A stretch of DNA of 46,652 nucleotides from Isotricha intestinalis (taxonomy: Eukaryota > Ciliophora > Litostomatea > Vestibuliferida > Isotrichidae). The stretch is from assembly GCA_023807065.1 (NCBI GenBank), contig JAJJLU010003603.1, positions 1 to 46,652 of the forward strand, given 5' to 3'. The translations under genes were made by a program, and so were the position numbers. This document shows, in pieces, positions 9,167 to 19,988 of this stretch (within the stretch, counting starts at the first letter, position 1; each line of letters starts with the position of its first letter). The notes under the pieces are model-generated. The model saw only the letters and a program-made list of their open reading frames with translations. It ran no database searches and was not told the origin of the DNA.

Positions 9167-11530
9167 TTATTCTTTTGAAAGTATTTTTATGTGTGATTCA
9201 TGTAAATTATTTGAAGGATAAATAATTCCTTTAAAAAAGTCTGAATAATTTAATCTATCTGTTGAATATTTATTTATTGATTTATTATTTTCTCTCTTTT
9301 TAGTATATATTATATTCACTGGAGAATATTTATATTTTGCATATTTTTCATACATTAATTTAATAGCATTTGATTCTAATTCTTCATATTTAGGAATAAT
9401 TTTTTTTCCTGTTTTTGGATTATAACTCATTAAACTTTTATCTATATTTAAAGGCATAGATAATTTAATATCCTTGAGATTATTTGGAAGTGATTTATTT
9501 ATTTCTTTCATGTTTTTTTTTATTTTTTCTTTTGTTGAAACTTTAAAGTAATTATCATCATAATTTTCATTATTTTGAAATTTATTTACATTATATATTG
9601 AAGCACCTTCAAATATATTTGTATTTAAAAAATGTATTTTAGAATTTTTTATTTCTTTATTAGTATATTCTGAAAATTTGAATATATTTGAGAAGGATTT
9701 ATTATCATATGATAATAATCCTCTTATTTCTTCAAAAGTATTTTTATTTGATTTATGTTTTTCAAATTCTGAATAATCAATTTGATTTTTTTTGCTTTCT
9801 GTTGAATTATTGTTTTCTTTATCTTTTCTTAAAGAAGGGATTTTTGAATTAGGAATTTTTTTATAACTTGAATTTGAATTTTTTACTTGGTTTGTTTTTT
9901 TGTCTTTCTTTTTAGGCGTTATTTTATTATCTTTAAAAAATTGGATATCAACATTATTAGGATCTTTAATAATTGAATTTTTATGTGATTCACTGAAAAA
10001 ATTATATTCTTCTTTATTAATTAAGTTATTTTTTGGATTATTTATTTTCATATGTTTATCAAGATAATTATTTAATTCTTTCATATTCACTTTTTTTTCT
10101 TCTTTTTTTTCAATTTTATAAAAATTATTATCAGAATTATTTTTTTTCTTTAAATTAAATGATTTATTTTCTTTAATGTTTTTATCTATTCCAAACAACA
10201 TATCTTGATAATTTGATTTTTTATTATTTTTTTCTTTTTCGATTGTATTTTGAAATTCTTCTTTTCTAAAAGTTATATATTTTCCTTCTTTATTATTTCC
10301 ATAATCTAATAAATCAATTTGCTCTTTTTTTTCAACATTGTTATCATTAAATAATTTATCTTTTGAAACAATTGGACTAAGTTCATTATTATTAAATAAA
10401 TGATTATTATGGTTAAAATCCTTTAAAAGATCTTTTTCTTCTTTTTTAACATTTTGATTTTTATCTTCTGAAGTTTTATTTTTTTGAATATTTATATTAA
10501 TATTAGTAAACAAATTTTTGTCTTTTATAATATTATTATAGTCATTATTGTTTTCTAAAGAATTTATTCCTTTTTCATCTTCTTTATTCTTTATATTTGG
10601 ATTTTTTTCATTTAAATAATCATCATTATTAACATATATATTTTTACTATTTTTTAATTTATTAATTTCAATTTTATCACAATTTGATATTTGAATGTTT
10701 ACTTTTTCAACAACATGAGAAATTGAATTTATATCTTTTAAAATATTTTTTTTATCTAATTTTTCCTCTTTATTTGTATCAATTGATGTAGGTATATTTT
10801 CATCTTTTTCAATTAAAATATTTAATTTACAAGGTTCTTCAATAATAAAATTATCTTTCTTATCTTTTGGTTTTAAATTTATTGAAAAATTATTCTTTGA
10901 TAATGAATGATTGTTTTCAGTTTTTTTATTTCCTATAATTTCTAATTTAGTTATTTGAAAATCCTCTTTTAATTTATTGTTATTATTTAATTTATTTTTT
11001 TGATTTGAATTAATTTCTTTATTAGTTCCTATAAAATCAATTTGAATTTCATTAAAAGAAATTTTATTTTTTGAATCATCAAATTTATGATTTATACTCT
11101 TTTCATTATTTTTTTCCTTATTATTATCATTTAAACTGAAGTTATTATTTATATAATTAATTTCTTCTTTTTTTACGTTTTCAAAATTATTAATACTTGG
11201 TTTAATACTTAAATGATAATTATTAACAATTTTTGAAACTTTATTCCAATCTTCAGCAGGAGTTTCAACAATAATTTCATTATATTTAATATCAGGAATA
11301 TTTTCATTAATTTCTTTTCCTTTAATATTAATGTTTTTATTTTTTTTACTTATAATATTATTATTATTATTCAATTTCTCAGACTTATTTGAATAATTAT
11401 CATCATATTCAACAGAAGCTAAATTTAATTGATTTCTATTATATTGATAAATTATTTTTTTAGCATTTTTCAAATCAATAGGTCTTTTAGAATATTTTTG
11501 AATAATTTTCTCAGATTCACTTCTTTCCAT
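9167..11530 (-). CDS. Large Asn/Lys-rich protein of unknown function
   Basis: 787 residues, mostly low-complexity Asn, Lys, Glu, Ile and Ser, with no membrane segment or recognisable fold through about residue 640. Less biased islands occur at the N-terminus (IIQKYSKRPIDLKNAKKII), around residue 85 (IIVETPAEDWNKVSKIV) and at the C-terminus (PKTGKKIIPKYEELESNAIK, then KYKYSPVNIIY), which may be short binding motifs. The start lies 114 bp from the divergent calcium-channel gene, so the two share a very short promoter region. Function unknown. The long open frame in such AT-rich DNA is itself good evidence that it is coding. Confidence 0.8.
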   Translation of the reverse strand: MERSESEKIIQKYSKRPIDLKNAKKIIYQYNRNQLNLASVEYDDNYSNKSEKLNNNNNIISKKNKNINIKGKEINENIPDIKYNEIIVETPAEDWNKVSKIVNNYHLSIKPSINNFENVKKEEINYINNNFSLNDNNKEKNNEKSINHKFDDSKNKISFNEIQIDFIGTNKEINSNQKNKLNNNNKLKEDFQITKLEIIGNKKTENNHSLSKNNFSINLKPKDKKDNFIIEEPCKLNILIEKDENIPTSIDTNKEEKLDKKNILKDINSISHVVEKVNIQISNCDKIEINKLKNSKNIYVNNDDYLNEKNPNIKNKEDEKGINSLENNNDYNNIIKDKNLFTNININIQKNKTSEDKNQNVKKEEKDLLKDFNHNNHLFNNNELSPIVSKDKLFNDNNVEKKEQIDLLDYGNNKEGKYITFRKEEFQNTIEKEKNNKKSNYQDMLFGIDKNIKENKSFNLKKKNNSDNNFYKIEKKEEKKVNMKELNNYLDKHMKINNPKNNLINKEEYNFFSESHKNSIIKDPNNVDIQFFKDNKITPKKKDKKTNQVKNSNSSYKKIPNSKIPSLRKDKENNNSTESKKNQIDYSEFEKHKSNKNTFEEIRGLLSYDNKSFSNIFKFSEYTNKEIKNSKIHFLNTNIFEGASIYNVNKFQNNENYDDNYFKVSTKEKIKKNMKEINKSLPNNLKDIKLSMPLNIDKSLMSYNPKTGKKIIPKYEELESNAIKLMYEKYAKYKYSPVNIIYTKKRENNKSINKYSTDRLNYSDFFKGIIYPSNNLHESHIKILSKE

Positions 11531-11644
11531 TGAAAAAAATAAATTTAAAAAACAATTTAAAAAAAAACAAAAATAAAAAAAAATAAAAAAACCAAATAAA
11601 ATTAAAAAAAATAAATAAAAAAGTCAAGAAAAAAAAATATAAAA

Positions 11645-14600
11645 ATGTCAACAGAAGCAAAACAAGGGTATTTTTCATATGAACAATATAAATCAGTAAA
11701 CAAAGTAAATAAATGTTCTTATATAAATGATAATTTAAAAAACGTAATATTTTACTTATGTGCTTGTAACACGGAATTTTCTCCAATTTGTAAAGCATGT
11801 GCATTAGAATGTCATAGAAAGCATTTAGGAAAAGTAAGAATTGTAGGTAATTATACTTGTATATGTGGAAAGCAAAACCATTTAGTGAAAAAATTACAAA
11901 AAAAAAAAAGAGGTAATGTTTGTTTCTTTGCTAAATTATTTGAAATAACTCCAAATAGAGGATTTTATAAAAATCCTATTGATAATAAACAATATTGTTC
12001 TGTTTGTCATGATTCAGAAAGTTGTTTATATAGAATTGGGAAAAAAAAAAGTGATAATAATTCTGAAAATGAATCTGAAGAATCTTCAGAAGAACTTTCT
12101 GAAGATAATAATAATAATATTAACAATGAAAATGAAAGTGATAATGTTAATCTTGTTCATGCTAGAAATAAAAGTGGAAGTAGTGAAATTGATTCTAATA
12201 ATATTGAAATTATTAAAAGTCAAAGTGAAGGTTCTAATGAATTTAGTGTTGAAAATAGTAATAATGAAAATAATAGAAGAAGTATTAAAAAAATTATTGA
12301 AGATATTAGAAAAAAATTAATTTATGTTCCTGATTCTAATAATATGATATGTATGTGTAGAAATAGAAATCATAATTTAAATGCTATTTCTCTTCATTCA
12401 GATTTAACTTCTCATAAAAATTTAAATATTTATATGAGAAGTTTTAATGTTAATATTTTGTTTAAAATTCAAAGTTCTAAACAAACTTATATGGAAGGTA
12501 TTGTTAAATTAATTGAAACTTTTAATAATAATCCTACTTCAATTCAAAATTTTGAAATATTTGTTGAATATACTAATAATTCTATTTTTAAAACTCTTAG
12601 TTATTTTAATAAAAGATGGAAAAATAAATATGTTTATATTAATCCCTTTTTAGATAATTTTACTTTTGAACAATTAATTAATTTTCTAAAAATTCATAAA
12701 GATACTCAATTTCAAAATCCAATTTCTACTAATTTATTTTTTACAGGAAAATTTTTCTTTGCTGAATTGTTATTTAGTTATTTTATTAAAAGTCATATTG
12801 TTAGACATAATCATTTATTAAATATGAAAACAATATTAAATTTAGATATTACTCATAGAATGCTATTAGTTAGAAATGCTAAAACTTATTTTAAATATAA
12901 TTTAGATAAAGAAAGAGCAAATCAAAAGGATAATACTGAATTTATAAATATAGAATATATAGATATTCTTTCTAAAGAATTTGTCAATATTTTAAGAGAA
13001 TTTAACCAAAGAGCAAATAACTTTGAATCACAAGATTTCAAAGCTCCTTTAAAAAGTATAACATATATTTTTAAATATTTGATAAAATATAATTTAATTG
13101 ATTTTAAATTGATTGATGAGTATTTTGATCTTATTTTAGATTGTTTATATTCTTTTATTAAATCTGAAAAAGAAAATAATTTATCTGAAGGATATGAAAG
13201 TATTGCTTTATCTTTAATTAAATCAATTATTTATTGTATTGTTTATAGAAATGATCAAATTATTATAGATAAATATGTTTATAATAATAAAAATTCAGAT
13301 GATTTTTTCTTTAAAATCAATGATACAAATTTAAGATTAATTAAAGTATTTTTTGTTATTTTCCCTTATTTTAATAAAAAATTAGACTATAAAAAACGGA
13401 TAACATTTGATTTTTGTGTAAGGAAATTAGTAGAATTTGGCTTATTTGAAAAAGATTCTTATTCTCAATCATTAAAATTAACAAAATATATAGGAATAGA
13501 TTTTTTAAAAAAATATAAATCTTTTAAAATTAATCCAGAATTGTATATTCTTGAAGAAGAAAAAAAAAACATTTATTTTCAAAATTTATATAATACAATT
13601 GCTAATTTTACAAAAAAAATAGGAAATGAAAATAGATTATATTTTAATTTTGAAATACCATTTAGATTATATAATAAAAGAATAAATTATTTGTTTCAAG
13701 ATTTTAGACAATCAGTCAATGAAATAAAACAAATAATAAGTGCTGATTTAGAAAGCAAAAATAATATAATCGGTGAGACAAATAATTCTCTAAATTTTAG
13801 TTATAGAACACTAGATTCAAATAAAGATAAAACAGATAAAACATTTATTAATATTTTCAAAAAGATAATTTTATTAACTGACTTAATGGAAAATTTAGAA
13901 GAATTTATATATATTTATTCAAAAGGAATAGAATATAGAGAAACAGAATTTGATTTAGAATCAGAATTAATAGATATTGATATGGTCCCAAATTATTTAT
14001 TAAAATTATTTACTGAAATAATAGAAGAAGGAGATCCACTTTTAATATTAATTATTACTAATATAAAACCAGAAATTTTTGTTCCTGCTTTAATTAGAAA
14101 AGAACATGAATTAAATGAAAATGAAAGACCTGATATATTAAAGAAGGATAAATTAATTAAATTTTTAGAAAAACTTCTTGAAACAAGTAAAAAATTAAAA
14201 GTACATATTGATATTTTTCCTTTTTATTTAGGTTGTATAAGAGAATTAATCTTTCTAAAAGGTTTAGATAAATCTTGTTTTTATTTAACTCATATTTTAA
14301 ATTTAATTGCAAAAGTTATGAAAAAAGCTTTTGAAAATGATTCAAAAATAATTTCTATTATTTCTTTAATAAATGATCTTTTTAAAAAGATAAAAGATGA
14401 TCAAAAAAATTTCAAAAAAATAAATAATTTCTTTAAGGATAATGTTCAAAATATTGATTTAGAAAATTTTTATCAAAAATATTTTTATTTTATGAGTGAA
14501 TTAATATTAAATGATATACAAGTTTTAGATGTTTTAACTCATGAATTAGTTTCAATTGAACAAGTTGAAGATTTTATTATGAATATTTTAAATAATGAAG

Positions 14601-17600
14601 ATAGACATGAACATAAAAGTTTAAATTACTTAATTATGCGTTATTACTTTTTAAAAAAATTATCATTTAACATTTCACAAAATGAAAGTGATGATATAAT
14701 GGCAAATTTATTTAATAGACAGTTTAATCCAAATTATGATATTTCAATATTAAGATTAACTGCAAAAAATACAATAAAAGACGAAGAATGTCAAAATGAT
14801 TTAGAAAAAAAATATACAGAAATTTGTAATGTTTTAACAATATTAAAATCAATATTATTAAATTATTATAATCCAAATAAAGAAGAAATAGAAATTGGAA
14901 GTGAAGAAGATATACATAATAAAAATTTCTTTGATAATATTTTAGTAGATTCTTTAAGAAAAATCCTCCATATATTATTATTATATGATAAAATTGAACA
15001 AGATTTAAATGTATTATTATTTAATGATTGTATACAAATATTAAATATAAAAAGAAATAATATATTTGAAGAAGAAAATGAAAAATTAGTAAATTCAAAT
15101 ATATCTTTAAGTAAAACTGCTTCTAATCCTTCAAATTCAACAAATCAAGTAGTTCATACTTCTATGATGTATAAAGACCCCAATGGTAATACAAAAGTAA
15201 AACTATCTTATTTATTTATAAAATTTAATGAACTTTTCCCCAATCAAAAATATCAAGATTCTTTAAATGATGATGATGAAGAAGAAGAAGAAATAAATGA
15301 ATATTTAGATTATTATGAATCTGAAAAAGAAAATATTAAAAATGAAAATTTAACTTTTATTGAAGGTTTTAAAATTTTACAAAGGGAAACTGGACAAGAT
15401 TATAGAAAATGTTTTGTTAATTATTTAATTCATAAAAATTTTGATCCTTTAAATGAAAATTATATTTTACCTACTTTTATTCAAACTATTAATAAAGATC
15501 TTGTTACTCTTGATGATAATTATAAACAAAAAATTCAAAATAATTATATAACTGATGTTTATTTACCTGATAAAATTGATGATTTTGATGTTTCAAATAA
15601 TTATCATAATCCTAATTTTGAAAATGCTTATTCAATTTTAATTCTTAATAAAATGTTAGAAAAAGATTCTTCTAACTTTCAAAGAGTTTTTGAAAGTGTT
15701 TTTCTTAATGAAGAAGGAGAAGAATATAAAACAATATTTTTAAGTTATATTATTAAAAAACTAATTTTCACTTGTGTAATGCTTCAATGTGAAAAATATT
15801 ATAATATGAAAGATATAACTAATAGTCCAATATATTTAACTGGAATTTTTTCTATTAATTTCATTCAAAATTTATGTGAAGGACATAATCAAAACAGTCA
15901 AAATTATTTTTATAATTCAAATTTTGTTAATAAAAGAAAGAAAGGAGATATTTTGAAAAAAAAGAAAATAGATAATAAAAACAATTCAAAACATTATGAT
16001 TATTTATTAGTATATTATTCAACTCAAAGTGATAGGAAATTCTTAGGAGATTTTAAAAGAAAAAAAGATCAAAGAATAAATGATATACAATCAGATTCTT
16101 CATTTTTTAATTTTTTATTTTTTATGCTAAGAATAATAATGAATACAGTTTATCCTTTAAGTGGACATTCAAAAATATTATTAAGAAATATTTCATTAAC
16201 AAATACAAATGGTTTAGATGAATTATATACTGCAATAACAGAATTAATAATTGAAATGTTACAAGGATGTGCAAAAGTAAATTATAAATATTTATATGAA
16301 ATTACTTCAGATGAAGTTTTTACTATTCTTACTGATTTAATTAATAATGGTGAAAATTATAATCCAAATCCAAAAATGAGACAGTATTATCAACCTATGA
16401 TTAATTTATATGAAGTTAGTCAATTAATTTTTAAAGGAGCTTCTTCTTTAAAAATTGTATTTAAAGATCCTAGTAAATTTAAATATAAAGTTCCTAATGA
16501 TATTACATTTGATAATAAAAATGAAATGCTTAGATTTACTGAAATTTGCTTATCTTTTAAAAACAATCAATTTAAATTATTAAATAATATTGTTTCTCAA
16601 GGTTTCTTATTAGAAAGTCAACAAAAGTTAATTTCTATGATATATAATTATAATAATTTAACTACTGTAATAACAGATTTATTAGTTGGAATTTATAATA
16701 AAAGGATAAATAATTTAAATTGTAAGTGTAAAGAAATAAATTTAACTCCAGAGAAAAAAAGAGAATTAACTGAAATGTTTAAATATGGAAATTTATCAGA
16801 AGATGAATATTTTAATTTAGCAAGTGAAATGTTTTTATTTATGACAATTATGGCAGAAATGTATCATATGAAAGATGCAAGAGAATGTATTGATAAAAGA
16901 AATTTAGAATATGATGAAACAAATGAAAGAGAAGAAAATAATAAAATTATTACTTGTCAATTCTTTAGTGAAATTATTAAAAGTGTTGAATTTAAATTAC
17001 CTACTATTGATTCTCTTTCTTTAAAAACAATATATTTTATTGTTAATCCTAAATTTTATAATATTTCAAAATCAACCATACAAAAATTCTTAGATAATGT
17101 TGATAGAACTAATTCTTCTACAAAATTAGGAGAATTAATTAGAATTTTAGATTTTTTAATGAATGAAGCTTCTCTAATAAAAAATCCTAATGAATTAATT
17201 GATTTTGGAATTGTTATTTATTATAATTTTATTGCTTCATTTTTTATTAATACTATATTACTTTTATATCATAATGAATTACCTACGAATAAATTTTTAC
17301 ATTCACTTATTGAAATTTTTTCAATTACTCAATTATTAATTAATATATTATTATTATATAGATTTTTCCAAACTAAATATTTATTTTATGTAGAAATTAC
17401 TAGGAATAAATATGATAAAATTACTTCATCATCAACATATGAAAAAATAATAAACTTTATTCATATATATATACTAAATTCATTTTTATTTAATGAAGAA
17501 ATATTACTTTTAAATTTCATAATATTAATGGGAATATTTGGAATAATATCAAAATATTATTTATTCTTCTATGTTCTTCAATTATTAACAGTAATAAATT

Positions 17601-18250
17601 TCACAGATACAATATTTGAAATAGTCCAAGCATTTTATATTCGTTTTACTCAATTAATATGTATGATTGGTTTCCTTGGTATTTTAATATTCTTTTTTTC
17701 TAATATTGGTTTCTTTTATTATATAGATGAGTTTAATGCAACAATAAATAATGAAATTACAAATTATTGTAATTCACTTCTTGATTGTTATATATTATAT
17801 TTTAATCATGGAGTGAGAGCTGGTGGAGGAATAGGAGATGTTTTACCAGAAAAAAGTTTTTCTAATTTATATAGTTATTTTATAAGATGGACCACTGATT
17901 TAATTTTTTACATTGCTGTTATTTTACTTTTATTAAATATGATTAATGGTGTTATTGTTTCTACTTTTTCTCAAATCAGAGAATTAAGTCAAATAAAAGA
18001 AGAAGATATTAATGGTAAATGCTTCATTTGTGGTCAATCACAGGAAGATTTTGAAAAAAAACGAATTGATTTTAATAAACATGTTAATAATGAACATAAT
18101 ATTTTAAATTATATTATGTTTTTTGTAAAATTAAAATCTATCAAAGAAAAAGATTTAGATTCTGATCAATCTTATATTGCTCAAAAATTAGAAGATTTAG
18201 ATATTGCATTTTTCCCTGTTGGTGAAACTCATGCTGAAGATGATTTTTAA
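11645..18250 (+). CDS. IP3R/RyR-type calcium-release channel with an N-terminal UBR-box-like zinc module
   Basis: A 2201-residue channel expected to release Ca2+ from an internal store. C-terminal hallmarks are clear: six membrane helices from about residue 1850, the pore filter region NHGVRAGGGIGDVL (GGGIGD at 2060-2065; GGGVGD in animal IP3 receptors), the S6 helix LLLLNMINGVIVSTF, and the cytosolic zinc motif GKCFICG with C2126, C2129, H2146 and H2151, followed by the family's EHN..NYIMF. The middle is helical, as in RIH regions. The N-terminus is unusual: residues 24-79 hold Cys/His spaced as in a UBR box (CAC, C..C, CH..H, CICG), followed by a second Cys cluster and an acidic Ser/Asn-rich linker. 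No beta-trefoil IP3-binding core is evident, so IP3 may not be the ligand. Confidence 0.93.
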   Translation: MSTEAKQGYFSYEQYKSVNKVNKCSYINDNLKNVIFYLCACNTEFSPICKACALECHRKHLGKVRIVGNYTCICGKQNHLVKKLQKKKRGNVCFFAKLFEITPNRGFYKNPIDNKQYCSVCHDSESCLYRIGKKKSDNNSENESEESSEELSEDNNNNINNENESDNVNLVHARNKSGSSEIDSNNIEIIKSQSEGSNEFSVENSNNENNRRSIKKIIEDIRKKLIYVPDSNNMICMCRNRNHNLNAISLHSDLTSHKNLNIYMRSFNVNILFKIQSSKQTYMEGIVKLIETFNNNPTSIQNFEIFVEYTNNSIFKTLSYFNKRWKNKYVYINPFLDNFTFEQLINFLKIHKDTQFQNPISTNLFFTGKFFFAELLFSYFIKSHIVRHNHLLNMKTILNLDITHRMLLVRNAKTYFKYNLDKERANQKDNTEFINIEYIDILSKEFVNILREFNQRANNFESQDFKAPLKSITYIFKYLIKYNLIDFKLIDEYFDLILDCLYSFIKSEKENNLSEGYESIALSLIKSIIYCIVYRNDQIIIDKYVYNNKNSDDFFFKINDTNLRLIKVFFVIFPYFNKKLDYKKRITFDFCVRKLVEFGLFEKDSYSQSLKLTKYIGIDFLKKYKSFKINPELYILEEEKKNIYFQNLYNTIANFTKKIGNENRLYFNFEIPFRLYNKRINYLFQDFRQSVNEIKQIISADLESKNNIIGETNNSLNFSYRTLDSNKDKTDKTFINIFKKIILLTDLMENLEEFIYIYSKGIEYRETEFDLESELIDIDMVPNYLLKLFTEIIEEGDPLLILIITNIKPEIFVPALIRKEHELNENERPDILKKDKLIKFLEKLLETSKKLKVHIDIFPFYLGCIRELIFLKGLDKSCFYLTHILNLIAKVMKKAFENDSKIISIISLINDLFKKIKDDQKNFKKINNFFKDNVQNIDLENFYQKYFYFMSELILNDIQVLDVLTHELVSIEQVEDFIMNILNNEDRHEHKSLNYLIMRYYFLKKLSFNISQNESDDIMANLFNRQFNPNYDISILRLTAKNTIKDEECQNDLEKKYTEICNVLTILKSILLNYYNPNKEEIEIGSEEDIHNKNFFDNILVDSLRKILHILLLYDKIEQDLNVLLFNDCIQILNIKRNNIFEEENEKLVNSNISLSKTASNPSNSTNQVVHTSMMYKDPNGNTKVKLSYLFIKFNELFPNQKYQDSLNDDDEEEEEINEYLDYYESEKENIKNENLTFIEGFKILQRETGQDYRKCFVNYLIHKNFDPLNENYILPTFIQTINKDLVTLDDNYKQKIQNNYITDVYLPDKIDDFDVSNNYHNPNFENAYSILILNKMLEKDSSNFQRVFESVFLNEEGEEYKTIFLSYIIKKLIFTCVMLQCEKYYNMKDITNSPIYLTGIFSINFIQNLCEGHNQNSQNYFYNSNFVNKRKKGDILKKKKIDNKNNSKHYDYLLVYYSTQSDRKFLGDFKRKKDQRINDIQSDSSFFNFLFFMLRIIMNTVYPLSGHSKILLRNISLTNTNGLDELYTAITELIIEMLQGCAKVNYKYLYEITSDEVFTILTDLINNGENYNPNPKMRQYYQPMINLYEVSQLIFKGASSLKIVFKDPSKFKYKVPNDITFDNKNEMLRFTEICLSFKNNQFKLLNNIVSQGFLLESQQKLISMIYNYNNLTTVITDLLVGIYNKRINNLNCKCKEINLTPEKKRELTEMFKYGNLSEDEYFNLASEMFLFMTIMAEMYHMKDARECIDKRNLEYDETNEREENNKIITCQFFSEIIKSVEFKLPTIDSLSLKTIYFIVNPKFYNISKSTIQKFLDNVDRTNSSTKLGELIRILDFLMNEASLIKNPNELIDFGIVIYYNFIASFFINTILLLYHNELPTNKFLHSLIEIFSITQLLINILLLYRFFQTKYLFYVEITRNKYDKITSSSTYEKIINFIHIYILNSFLFNEEILLLNFIILMGIFGIISKYYLFFYVLQLLTVINFTDTIFEIVQAFYIRFTQLICMIGFLGILIFFFSNIGFFYYIDEFNATINNEITNYCNSLLDCYILYFNHGVRAGGGIGDVLPEKSFSNLYSYFIRWTTDLIFYIAVILLLLNMINGVIVSTFSQIRELSQIKEEDINGKCFICGQSQEDFEKKRIDFNKHVNNEHNILNYIMFFVKLKSIKEKDLDSDQSYIAQKLEDLDIAFFPVGETHAEDDF

Positions 18251-18343
18251 ATATATTTAATGGTTATTTTATCTATTTTTTTAAAATTAAAAAATAAATA
18301 TTTTTTATTTCATATTTTCAAATAATTAATATTCAATTTGAAA

Positions 18344-19873
18344 ATGATTAATACAAAAGAATATAATGATATTTTGGAAATTTTTAAAGAACTAATTTCA
18401 AATAATGAAATAACAATAACTGATGAATCATTTTCAATTTCTTATATTAAATCTTTATTAATATCAAATCCAAAATTTCAAAATGCAATTATTTCTCTTC
18501 AAGAAAAAACAAACAATCAAAGTGATAGGAATAAAAATATTTTTTCTTTAATTAAAATGTTAAATAAAAAAAAAGGAAAAGAAGCAAGAATTCTTTTAAA
18601 TAATTTAAGTACAAATTTTTCAATTTTTTATAATGAACCTAATTACATTATTGATTTAAATAAAAGAATATATGATTCAATTTTAGAAGATATTAAATCA
18701 AAGAAAACAAATTATAAAATGATATCAATAATAAATGGAAATTTTTCAGAAGATTTATTTAATATGAAAAGTGAATTTTACAATAATGCTAATTTTTCTC
18801 ATTTAAATTACGAATCGCTTTTAGAAAAAATATATTCAACAAAAAACGATAATATATTATTTGAATTAAATCCTTCTCAATTTAGATTTAAATTAAATTC
18901 ATATACAATGAGTTCATTAAGAGAATTATATAGTTCAATGATTCATTCTTGGAATGAAATATCAGAAGAACAAATAAATACAAAAAAAAGAAAAGATCAA
19001 ATAACAAAATTAATTCAAGAAAATAAAAGAATTCAATTAATAGAATTATGCAAAGGAGGAATACCAAATAGTTTACGTAAAAATATATATTCAATATTAT
19101 TAAATATAGAAAATGAAAATAAAATATCAATAAATCAAAATGATAATATATTAATATTTGATTATTATCTTTTAAGAGATGTACATAGAATAACATCAAG
19201 TGAGAATTATTTTTTATTTGAAGAAAATTTAATTAGATTATTATGTTTATTAATAAGAGATACAGAATTATTAACTCAAATACAAGAATCAAGACCAATA
19301 TTAACATTAAAATTAAAAGAAGATTCAAATGAATTAAGTTCAACATATATTCCTTTTCCTCCAAGTGGAATGTTTCCTTTTCAAGGTTTTGCTTTTCAAT
19401 TAGCAACTTTTACATATATGTCAAATATAATGGAAGATTATTATCCTATTGCTAAATTTTTTTATGCTAAATATTTATCTTATACTACATCATTTACTAC
19501 TAATAAAAAAAGTATTTTATCACTTCTTTCTAGTTTTAATAATATTTTTAATAAAATTGAAATTTTTTCTTTTTTAAAAAAACATTTTAATGATTGTAGA
19601 TTTGATATTAATTGCCAAGTTTTATATTGGTTTTTAACCGCTTTTGCTACTGTTCTTGGACCACAAAGTGTTTTTTGGTTATTTGATTTAATTATTCTTA
19701 GTGATAATATGGGAATTTTTATACTCTTTGCTTTAGCTCTTATTAATTATAGAAAATCACAACTATTAACTTTAAATTCTAAAGATGAAATTGAAAGTTG
19801 TTTTGAAAATATTATGTATGATCAAATTAATTGCTTGAAAATTTTAAATGATTTTTTAAATGATATTAATTAA
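18344..19873 (+). CDS. TBC-domain Rab GTPase-activating protein, TBC1D19-like
   Basis: 509 residues from the ATG at 18344 (a TTG two codons earlier is in frame but unlikely). The N-terminal half is helical and unfamiliar. The TBC domain starts near residue 235 (LCKGGIPNSLRKNIYSILL). It carries LLRDVHR, matching the arginine-finger motif IxxDxxR, and FPFQGFAFQLATF in the place of the YxQ glutamine-finger motif, with Gln kept. The C-terminal half (CQVLYWFLTAFATVLGPQSVFWLFDLII) matches the later TBC helices. Both catalytic fingers are present, so it should stimulate GTP hydrolysis by a Rab. TBC1D19 is suggested by length and by a TBC domain placed at the C-terminus; the subfamily is uncertain. 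Confidence 0.8.
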   Translation: MINTKEYNDILEIFKELISNNEITITDESFSISYIKSLLISNPKFQNAIISLQEKTNNQSDRNKNIFSLIKMLNKKKGKEARILLNNLSTNFSIFYNEPNYIIDLNKRIYDSILEDIKSKKTNYKMISIINGNFSEDLFNMKSEFYNNANFSHLNYESLLEKIYSTKNDNILFELNPSQFRFKLNSYTMSSLRELYSSMIHSWNEISEEQINTKKRKDQITKLIQENKRIQLIELCKGGIPNSLRKNIYSILLNIENENKISINQNDNILIFDYYLLRDVHRITSSENYFLFEENLIRLLCLLIRDTELLTQIQESRPILTLKLKEDSNELSSTYIPFPPSGMFPFQGFAFQLATFTYMSNIMEDYYPIAKFFYAKYLSYTTSFTTNKKSILSLLSSFNNIFNKIEIFSFLKKHFNDCRFDINCQVLYWFLTAFATVLGPQSVFWLFDLIILSDNMGIFILFALALINYRKSQLLTLNSKDEIESCFENIMYDQINCLKILNDFLNDIN

Positions 19874-19988
19874 AAATTTTTACTTTTTTTTTTCAATTTT
19901 TTAATATAAATTTACTAATTTATATTATTGTTCTTTTTAAAATAAAAATATATTTGAATAATGAATATCAATTTTTTATTTAAATAAA

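Noticed and set aside
11517..11804. Phe/Leu-rich minus-strand reading frame over the channel gene start
   Set aside because: Shadow of A-rich leader and coding DNA on the other strand; similar hydrophobic shadows occur opposite most Lys/Asn-rich genes here.
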